NCBI GenBank assembly: GCA_014523625.1 | Contig: JAATVP010000140.1 | Span: forward strand, 1 to 10,694 | Length of the DNA: 10,694 nucleotides | Reading direction: 5' to 3' | From: Nitrososphaerales archaeon TH5896 | GTDB lineage: Archaea > Thermoproteota > Nitrososphaeria > Nitrososphaerales > Nitrososphaeraceae | Part shown: positions 4,677 to 10,694 of the stretch, one piece after another | Numbering within the stretch: the stretch's first letter is position 1 | How the letters are laid out: every line of letters begins with the position of its first letter | Notes under the pieces: model-generated | Seen by the model: the letters and a program-made list of their open reading frames with translations, nothing else | Told to the model about the DNA's origin: nothing | Database searches by the model: none | Made by a program: the position numbers and the translations under genes

Positions 4677-6051
4677 GTCTGCTATAATGTATACACCTAT
4701 CTAAAATTCTTCCCGGTATTCTAGTATCTGCAAAATGTAGGTGCATATATGATGCAACGCATGTGTTATAGGTTAAACCATCATATTTCCCATTAATTCC
4801 TCGCCCTCGTTGCATATCAAATGAGAATTTAGAATCTGAAGATAAGTTTACTAATTCAGAATAGTGAAATTCGTGGCCGTGAACATGAGATATTCGACCC
4901 ATTAGATCACCACTTCCTTGAGCCTCAGTATATCCAATTGTAACCCGGTTAGTCATGGAAGTTTCTGAATCGAAAATACCAACCATCGAATATCTTTCCC
5001 TCTTCTTTCTTCTATTGTCATTTATTACTTTTGTCAAATACATTAGCCCACCGCATTCCGCCAGTGTAGGCATTCCATTTACAATCGTTTTGTGTATTGA
5101 CTTTTTCATTGCAGTGTTTCCTTCTAATCGTTTCGCCAATATTTCCGGAAAACCTCCACCTATCAAAAGTCCGTCAACATCATTCGGTACTGACCGATCT
5201 TTGATGGGACTAAAAAAAACTAATGAAACACCTTTTTTCCTAAGTGCACTTAGGTTGTCATCATAATAGAAATTAAATGATTCGTCAAATGCAACAGCGA
5301 TTTTACACAGAGGCGCTATTTCATTTTTAAATATTTGGAGAGTTTTTTTTTGATTTCTCTTGGCGACCTTACGCGGTAGTATGTCATCAAGATTAATCTG
5401 ATCAGCAACATATTTGGCACAATTCAGTATAACATTTTTAGCTTTACCTTTGATTTCAATAGGGGGGATAAGCCCCAAATACCTTTCGACAGAACGGATC
5501 TCTTCATTTCGGTAAATGATCCCGAGCAGCTTTTTCTTTACATGAGTAGTCAATGCTTCGAGTATCATGTTTGAATGTTTTTGGCTCCCAACATTGTTTA
5601 TGATAATCCCCGCCACATTCAGACGAGGATCAAACTTTGTATACCCAAGAATCATCGCAGCTACCGATTGTGAAGTTTTGGCTGCATCTACCACTAATAT
5701 AACTGGTGCATCAAGGATCCTAGAGATATGCGCAGTACTTCCGACATTCCTCTTCCCAGAGATCCCGTCAAACAGACCCATTACCCCCTCAATTACAGAG
5801 AGATCTGCATCACTAGTACTTCTATCAATACATTCTAACACTCCTCTTTTTCCCATTAGCCATAGATCAAGATTCCTTGACTGGCGACCAGTAACGAAGG
5901 TATGGTAACAAGGATCGATAAAGTCAGGACCGATCTTAAAGGGTTGAACCGTAAATCCTAGTTGCACCAGCTTATACATTACTCCCATTGATATAGTCGT
6001 TTTTCCTACACCGCTAGTAGTTCCAGCAATGACAAAACCCGGCTTTTGCAA
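4672..6051 (-). CDS. cbiA: Cobyrinate a,c-diamide synthase CbiA (CobB family)
   Basis: CbiA uses ATP and glutamine to amidate side chains c and a of cobyrinate, directly after the CbiC step. At 459 residues it is full length with two domains. The N-terminal dethiobiotin-synthetase-like ATPase (about 1-225) shows the P-loop GTTSGVGKT (10-18), KIGPDFIDPCYH (39-50) and EGVMGLFDG (88-96). The C-terminal class I glutaminase-like domain shows GGGFPE (298-303), ECGGLMYL with nucleophile C333, HVHGHEFHYSE (389-399) and SYMHLHFA (434-441). The TTG start at 6051 is supported by a strong purine-rich ribosome-binding region (6058-6068) and by the P-loop beginning at residue 10. It follows uvrC on the same strand after 88 bases holding a hairpin and three TGA-N-TCA motifs, so it probably has its own promoter. 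A nine-A run lies in the interdomain linker. Hydrogenobyrinate (CobB) as substrate is less likely beside cbiG, cbiX and cbiC. Confidence 0.94.
   Translation of the reverse strand: MQKPGFVIAGTTSGVGKTTISMGVMYKLVQLGFTVQPFKIGPDFIDPCYHTFVTGRQSRNLDLWLMGKRGVLECIDRSTSDADLSVIEGVMGLFDGISGKRNVGSTAHISRILDAPVILVVDAAKTSQSVAAMILGYTKFDPRLNVAGIIINNVGSQKHSNMILEALTTHVKKKLLGIIYRNEEIRSVERYLGLIPPIEIKGKAKNVILNCAKYVADQINLDDILPRKVAKRNQKKTLQIFKNEIAPLCKIAVAFDESFNFYYDDNLSALRKKGVSLVFFSPIKDRSVPNDVDGLLIGGGFPEILAKRLEGNTAMKKSIHKTIVNGMPTLAECGGLMYLTKVINDNRRKKRERYSMVGIFDSETSMTNRVTIGYTEAQGSGDLMGRISHVHGHEFHYSELVNLSSDSKFSFDMQRGRGINGKYDGLTYNTCVASYMHLHFADTRIPGRILDRCIHYSRR
5343..5351 (-). repeat. A9 homopolymer in the cbiA linker
   Basis: Nine T on the plus strand give nine consecutive A in the cbiA message, encoding Gln-Lys-Lys-Thr near residues 234-237, between the ATPase and glutaminase domains. 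Gaining one A leads to a TAA eight codons on, and losing one leads to a TAG within a dozen codons. Slippage would therefore give an ATPase-domain-only product of about 245 residues. Confidence 0.85.
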
Positions 6052-6057
6052 TTGGTA

Positions 6058-6068
6058 CCTCTCACCTC
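6058..6068 (-). promoter_or_regulatory. Ribosome-binding site deciding the cbiA TTG start
   Basis: On the minus strand GAGGTGAGAGG ends six bases before the TTG at 6051. It contains two Shine-Dalgarno-like cores (GAGGTGA and GAGG). This is the strongest ribosome-binding signal in the window and justifies the non-AUG start. Confidence 0.6.
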
Positions 6069-6069
6069 A

Positions 6070-6129
6070 TGAATCAGTTGTCGTAGTGTTCTGAATCAAG
6101 GAGCACCCACAAAATGGTTGGGTGAATCA
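6070..6129. promoter_or_regulatory. Three TGA-N-TCA heptamers upstream of cbiA
   Basis: TGAATCA occurs at 6070-6076, 6092-6098 and 6123-6129. Read on the cbiA strand each is TGATTCA. Each copy is a TGA/TCA inverted repeat around one base, and the copies are 22 and 31 bases apart, close to two and three turns of DNA. By eye only two other copies lie in the window (9478-9484 and 9985-9991, inside uvrA). The cluster sits between the cbiA ribosome-binding site and the end of uvrC, where an operator for cbiA would be expected. The regulator is unknown. Confidence 0.4.
6104..6124 (-). terminator. Stem-loop between uvrC and cbiA
   Basis: CACCCA (6104-6109) and TGGGTG (6119-6124) form a 6-bp GC-rich stem with a 9-base loop, 15 bases past the uvrC stop. 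On the minus strand the loop holds a TTTT run, but no U-tract follows the stem. It may end or attenuate the uvrA-uvrC message before cbiA, or mask RNA ends. It lies between two of the TGA-N-TCA motifs and the third begins inside its arm. Confidence 0.4.
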
Positions 6130-6139
6130 TTTTTCGAAG

Positions 6140-7789
6140 TCATCGACCCCCCATCATGCTTTTGCGAATGTTGATGTTGTATTTAAGGCCGAACCTGTGC
6201 GATTCATCCCTCACATGCCTAAGTAATTTTAGCCCCTCATCATTAGCAGGCAGAATGAGAGGGTACTTCCTGCTCGTTGAATAGATTTCTTCTTTGCCTT
6301 TGGCAAGGGAGAAACAAGGTATTTGCATACCAAGAGATCTCAAAGTTTTGACTGCAATGTTCAGCTGTCCCCTGCCTCCATCTATGAGTATCATATCCGG
6401 CAATGGCAAATCCTTATTTACACGCTCATTAGAATCCAGACGATACCTCCTCCTAACTATTTCCTGTATCATCGCAAAATCATCCTGAATTCCATTATTT
6501 TGAATTCTGAATCTCCGGTATCCGGAATTAGAACGTTCACCATTCACAAACCGTACGCAAGCGCCTACTGCTATACTCGTTCCCAAATTTGATACATCGA
6601 AACAGTCAATAATATATGGTATAGATTCTAATTGTAGCCTATTCCTTAGATTTAGAAGAGACGGGTGATATCCTTGTTCAATGTAGAGAAACAGGTTTGT
6701 CATAATTAGATCCATAATTTTACCGCTATCGTCATGATGGAGCCCCTTCTGAGCTTGTAGTATTCTTACTTTATGCCCCGAGATAGATTCTAAATACCGT
6801 TGAAGCGATTCAGCCTCTTGAATTTTATCATTTGTATAAATATACGTTGGGATCATACTATCTGAACTATAGTACTGCAACAAAAATGTAGATAAGGAAT
6901 TATCTCCTACGAGGTCAAAGCTAACATGACTCCGATCCATAATCACTCCTTTTCTGCGTTTTAAAGTAAGTACGTGGGCAACTCCAGTGTCTTCGTTCGC
7001 CATGAAACCAAAGAATTCCTCATCTGTACCTCGATTTGCATCTGTTTCCACTTTCTGCTTTATGGTTAAATTCTCTAACCTTTGAATAGTATCGCGAAGG
7101 TCTCTTGCTATTTCATATTCGTGATTTCTTGATGCTTCAGTCATTTCTTCTTTCAATCTGCATTTTAGTTCCTCCAGGTTGCTTCTTTTTGTTAGCACCT
7201 CCTGCAACATCGTTACCTTGTCCATGTATTGTTCTCTCGTTACATTTCCAACACATGGAGCTTCACAATTCCTAAGAAAGAATTCTAGACAAGGTTTTTT
7301 AGGCAATGTTTTACAAATTCTTATCTTAAACAATCTCCTCAATGATCCTGTGGACAATATCTTTGAGCTGCCATAAACAAATGGACCATAGACCTTTCCC
7401 TTGGGGCCAAAAAAGTCGCCGTTTCTATTCCTTCGAGCGACAAGAAGACGAGGGAATTCCTCCTGGGTTATTTTAAGATATGTATATTTCTGCTGATACT
7501 TCAGCTCGATATTAAACATTGGCCGGTACTGTTTTATGAAACTTGATTCGAGCAGAAATGCTTCTGTTTCGTTGAGTGTAACAACAAAATCAATGTCTGC
7601 AACTCTTGAGAGTAATTGTGCTGTCTTGATTGCATGATAACCATCACCAAACTTATTCACAACATAGCTTTTAAGTCTCTTTTTTAGGTTTTTCGCTTTG
7701 CCAATATATATCACTCGGCCGCTTTTATCTTTCATAAAATAGACGCCCGGACACTCGGGAAGGTGAATGATTTTTTGTTTTAAGCTCAT
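6140..7789 (-). CDS. uvrC: Excinuclease ABC subunit UvrC (no C-terminal HhH domain)
   Basis: UvrC makes both incisions around a DNA lesion after UvrA and UvrB have located it. Domains in order: GIY-YIG nuclease (about 11-95; PGVYFMKD then VIYIGKAKNLKKRLKSY) for the 3' cut; four cysteines C159, C167, C175 and C179 matching the [4Fe-4S] ligands known in E. coli UvrC; a UVR motif (about 204-239) that contacts UvrB; and an RNase H-like domain for the 5' cut. In the last, D398 (FDVS), D437, D470 (LIDGG) and H531 match the E. coli catalytic set D399, D438, D466 and H538. The protein ends at 549 residues soon after RDESHRFGL, so the tandem helix-hairpin-helix domain of bacterial UvrC (about 600 aa) is absent. 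The 88 bases downstream cannot encode it. The ATG start overlaps the uvrA stop as ATGA, implying translational coupling. Confidence 0.95.
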   Translation of the reverse strand: MSLKQKIIHLPECPGVYFMKDKSGRVIYIGKAKNLKKRLKSYVVNKFGDGYHAIKTAQLLSRVADIDFVVTLNETEAFLLESSFIKQYRPMFNIELKYQQKYTYLKITQEEFPRLLVARRNRNGDFFGPKGKVYGPFVYGSSKILSTGSLRRLFKIRICKTLPKKPCLEFFLRNCEAPCVGNVTREQYMDKVTMLQEVLTKRSNLEELKCRLKEEMTEASRNHEYEIARDLRDTIQRLENLTIKQKVETDANRGTDEEFFGFMANEDTGVAHVLTLKRRKGVIMDRSHVSFDLVGDNSLSTFLLQYYSSDSMIPTYIYTNDKIQEAESLQRYLESISGHKVRILQAQKGLHHDDSGKIMDLIMTNLFLYIEQGYHPSLLNLRNRLQLESIPYIIDCFDVSNLGTSIAVGACVRFVNGERSNSGYRRFRIQNNGIQDDFAMIQEIVRRRYRLDSNERVNKDLPLPDMILIDGGRGQLNIAVKTLRSLGMQIPCFSLAKGKEEIYSTSRKYPLILPANDEGLKLLRHVRDESHRFGLKYNINIRKSMMGGR

Positions 7790-10694
7790 TTCCTCGTATC
7801 AGATTCTCTTATCAAAGTGTTAAGTACCTGATTTGGAAACAATTTTGACTTGAGGTATTTGCCTGTGTGACTGCAATCACTTCGTGATATCTCTTCCGGT
7901 GTTCCGGCAGCAACTACCCTTCCCCCCAATTGTCCTCCTTCAGGTCCAAGATCAATTATCCAGTCGGCAGAAGCGATCACATCTAGGTTATGCTCTATAA
8001 CGATCACAGTATTGCCAAGGTCAACTAACCTCTGCAAGACATAAAGCAGTTTGCTAACATCTGCGAAATGAAGCCCAGTGGTAGGCTCGTCAAGGATATA
8101 GACAGTATTTCCTGTGTCCTTTTTCGATAGTTCTGAAGCAAGTTTGATCCTTTGAGATTCCCCGCCAGAGAGAGTTGTTGCAGGTTGTCCCAGACGTATG
8201 TATCCTAGCCCAACGCTACTAAGAAAGATTAGTTTTCTATGCACGTTTGGAATATTTGAAAAGAACTCGAGTGCTTCATCGACAGTCATAGCCAAAATGT
8301 CTGCGACCGTCTTTTTCTTGAAAGTAACGCTTAGCGTTTCTGAATTGTACCTTTTACCCCTACAGATATCGCAGGTTACATATACGTCAGCAAGGAATTG
8401 CATTTCAATTCTCTTTACCCCCGCACCTTCGCATTCTTCGCATCTACCATCGGGAACATTAAAAGAAAATCTTCCAGGCTTGTATCCTTTTTCTCTTGAC
8501 ATTGAAGTCTTAGAAAATAGTTCCCTTATCGGTGTGAATGCATTTACATAAGTTGCGGCATTTGATCTGGGGGTACGACCAATTGGGGACTGATCGATTC
8601 CAATAACCTTGTCTACCAATTCTAGTCCCGTAATGCTATTGTGTTTTCCTATGCGTTCACGAGAATGATAAAAATGAGCAGATAATCCTTTAAACAATAT
8701 GTCATTGACCAATGTAGACTTTCCTGAACCTGACACACCAGTGACAAGAGTCAAGCAACCCAACGGAAAGGAAACATCAATTCCCTTTAGATTATTCTCT
8801 TCTGCTCTTAGTACTGTGATGAAATTATTCGCGCTTCTTCGCTTGTCCTTTGGTTTAGTTACAAGCAAAGCACCAGTTAAGTATTGGCCTGTTATTGAAT
8901 CGACTGAACTACATACGTCTCCTACAGTCCCATATGCTACAACCTTCCCACCATGGTTACCAGCTCCCGGTCCAAGATCTAACACCCAATCCGAACTTCT
9001 TATTACCTCTTCATCATGTTCGACGATAATAAGCGAATTCCCTAGCTCCCTAAGCTTCCTTAGGGTTGCGATGAGCTTCGCATTGTCCCTTTGATGTAAT
9101 CCAATGGTTGGTTCATCTAGGACATAGAGAACCCCAGACAGGTTCGAACCAATTTGAGTAGCCAATCTAATTCGTTGCGATTCACCTCCTGACAATGTAG
9201 AAACAGCACGATTTAGCTGTAGATAGTCTAAACCAACATCTAATAGGAATTGTAGGCGGGCTCTTATCTCTTTTAATATGGTTCTTGAAATGATCATATC
9301 ATTAGTTGAGAGTATAATTCGATTAAAGAATTCCAGGCAATCCCCAATTGAGAGGTTGCAGACATCCATAATGGATTTTCCGTCAATTCTTACTGAGAGA
9401 GCTTCTTTTCTAAGCCTTTTCCCACCACAAGACTCACATAGTTGTTCGCGCATATACTTGGCTATCTCCTCTCGCTTTGAATCAGATTCCGTTTGACCAA
9501 AAAGCCTTTCAAGATTGGGAATAATCCCTTCGAAATTTCCAATGTATTCCCATTTACTCTCCGAATATCTTGATCGGTAAATATAACGAATACGTCTTTC
9601 AGTCCCATATAGGATTACCTTAAGCTGATCTTCAGTAAATTTCGAGATAGGGGTGTTCAAATTAAAACCAAAATGTTTACCAACGTCTCTGAGTTTGGAA
9701 GATCTAAAAGAAGCGAATCGTCCTAGCCAAGGCTTGATGGCCCCTTCTAGTATGCTTTTGGACCTATCAGGAATTATTAAATCAGGGTCGAATTTTAACT
9801 TGAAGCCTAGTCCGTTGCAAGCTTTGCAAGCTCCAAATGGCGAATTAAATGAAAAGGAGCGAGGTTCCAACTCAACCATGCTTAGCCCACATTTAGAGCA
9901 TGCATTTTGCTGAGAATAGAGATGTAACTCATTATCAATTAGTGTTGCAGCCAATCCGTTGCCTAAACGCAAAGCCTGTTGGACTGATTCAACTACTCGA
10001 GCTCGTTCTTCCTTTGATATTTCGAGCCTGTCCACAACCACCTCGATGGAATGCTTCTTTCGTTTGTCCAGCACAGGCAAATTTGACTCCTTCTCAATAT
10101 TCCTACCTGTCCGGTCGCTGTTTGCGTAGGTGTCTAAATTCGTCAATATGCCATCAATTCTAACCCTGAAAAATCCGTCTTTTTTTAGCCCCTCCAGTAG
10201 TTTTCTGAAAGACCCCTTTTTCTCTCGAACTAATGGGGCGAGAAGAATCCCCGTTTTTGCTTCAAATGTTGTAAGTATCGAATCACTAATTGCCTCTGTG
10301 GATTGTCGACTAATTCTTCGTTCACAATCCGGACAAAACGGAATCCCTATTCGAGCGTACAGTAAACGTAGATAATCGTAAATCTCTGTAACTGTGCCCA
10401 CGGTTGAACGCGGGTTCTTGTTTGTCGTTTTCTGCTGAATCGAGATTGCAGGAGAGAGTCCATCAATAGAATCAACGTCAGGTTTGTCCATCAGTTCTAA
10501 AAACTGTCTGGCATAGGCTGATAATGACTCCACGTATCTGCGCTGTCCTTCCGCATAGATCGTATCAAATGCAAGAGTAGATTTGCCTGAACCTGACAGG
10601 CCAGTAAATACTACTATCTTATCCCTAGGGATAATAATACTTAAGTTCTTCAAATTATGCTCGCGCGCTCCCTTTACGATTATATTGTCAACCA
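7786..10694 (-). CDS. uvrA: Excinuclease ABC subunit UvrA (start codon at window edge)
   Basis: UvrA is the ATPase that searches DNA for damage as a dimer and loads UvrB. The frame is open to the right edge. Its first visible bases are a final TG and then codons for VDNIIVKGAREHNLKN, the canonical UvrA N-terminus, so an NTG start at 10695-10693 is very likely. An internal TTG at 10653 would delete the conserved GAREHN and should not be used. Counting that NTG as residue 1, the protein is 969 residues, full length. Seen in order: first Walker A GLSGSGKS (about 32-39), zinc-finger cysteines C266/C269 and C290/C293, first ABC signature LSGGESQRIRLA (about 501), Walker B YVLDEPTIGLH, second Walker A GVSGSGKS (about 653-660), second zinc module C752/C755 and C775/C778, second signature LSGGESQRIKLA and Walker B YILDEPTTGLH. 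All motifs are intact. It overlaps uvrC by four bases. Confidence 0.96.
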   Translation of the reverse strand, partial: VDNIIVKGAREHNLKNLSIIIPRDKIVVFTGLSGSGKSTLAFDTIYAEGQRRYVESLSAYARQFLELMDKPDVDSIDGLSPAISIQQKTTNKNPRSTVGTVTEIYDYLRLLYARIGIPFCPDCERRISRQSTEAISDSILTTFEAKTGILLAPLVREKKGSFRKLLEGLKKDGFFRVRIDGILTNLDTYANSDRTGRNIEKESNLPVLDKRKKHSIEVVVDRLEISKEERARVVESVQQALRLGNGLAATLIDNELHLYSQQNACSKCGLSMVELEPRSFSFNSPFGACKACNGLGFKLKFDPDLIIPDRSKSILEGAIKPWLGRFASFRSSKLRDVGKHFGFNLNTPISKFTEDQLKVILYGTERRIRYIYRSRYSESKWEYIGNFEGIIPNLERLFGQTESDSKREEIAKYMREQLCESCGGKRLRKEALSVRIDGKSIMDVCNLSIGDCLEFFNRIILSTNDMIISRTILKEIRARLQFLLDVGLDYLQLNRAVSTLSGGESQRIRLATQIGSNLSGVLYVLDEPTIGLHQRDNAKLIATLRKLRELGNSLIIVEHDEEVIRSSDWVLDLGPGAGNHGGKVVAYGTVGDVCSSVDSITGQYLTGALLVTKPKDKRRSANNFITVLRAEENNLKGIDVSFPLGCLTLVTGVSGSGKSTLVNDILFKGLSAHFYHSRERIGKHNSITGLELVDKVIGIDQSPIGRTPRSNAATYVNAFTPIRELFSKTSMSREKGYKPGRFSFNVPDGRCEECEGAGVKRIEMQFLADVYVTCDICRGKRYNSETLSVTFKKKTVADILAMTVDEALEFFSNIPNVHRKLIFLSSVGLGYIRLGQPATTLSGGESQRIKLASELSKKDTGNTVYILDEPTTGLHFADVSKLLYVLQRLVDLGNTVIVIEHNLDVIASADWIIDLGPEGGQLGGRVVAAGTPEEISRSDCSHTGKYLKSKLFPNQVLNTLIRESDTRK

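Noticed and set aside
1..10694. Transposon, CRISPR array or mobile-element boundary
   Set aside because: No long direct or terminal inverted repeats, no spaced repeat array, no transposase or integrase motif, and no obvious change in codon use between genes.

Overview
The window looks like chromosomal DNA of an archaeon, most likely an ammonia-oxidising archaeon (Nitrososphaeria/Thaumarchaeota). Four things suggest this: an anaerobic-type cobalamin (B12) gene set, a complete bacterial-type UvrA and UvrC pair, frequent AGA/AGG and ATA codons in AT-rich DNA, and many GTG/TTG or apparently leaderless starts. The lineage is inferred from gene content; no rRNA or tRNA gene is visible to fix it.

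Layout. Bases 1-377 have no convincing gene: they hold small inverted repeats and one possible 29-codon ORF ahead of cbiG. Bases 378-2871 (+) form a tight cobalamin operon: cbiG (GTG start), cbiX (TTG start directly after the cbiG stop) and cbiC. Bases 3043-3492 (+) encode a stand-alone two-CBS-domain protein, and 3606-4046 (+) an SRPBCC (START-like) ligand-binding protein. A 625-base spacer (4047-4671) separates these from genes on the other strand. On the minus strand lie cbiA/cobB (6051-4672, TTG start), uvrC (7789-6140) and uvrA (from beyond the right edge to 7786). uvrA and uvrC overlap by ATGA and are clearly co-transcribed.

How the genes fit together. CbiX inserts cobalt into sirohydrochlorin, CbiG opens the lactone and removes a two-carbon unit, CbiC makes cobyrinate by a methyl shift, and CbiA amidates cobyrinate side chains a and c. 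These are four steps of one route, with the last gene on the opposite strand. The remaining methyltransferases and late enzymes must lie elsewhere. UvrA and UvrC are the damage-recognition ATPase and dual-incision nuclease of nucleotide excision repair; uvrB is not in the window.

I see no transposon, CRISPR array, phage gene or obviously new defence-type system. The points most worth a second look are: a cluster of three TGA-N-TCA heptamers just upstream of cbiA; a CbiX whose N-terminal half has lost its metal-binding histidines; a UvrC that stops before any helix-hairpin-helix domain but keeps its catalytic and Fe-S residues; an A9 tract in the cbiA interdomain linker; an exact 18-bp direct repeat between the two CBS domains; and an 18-bp palindrome at the cbiX/cbiC junction. 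A practical point: the true uvrA start is at or just past the right edge, not at the internal TTG at 10653.
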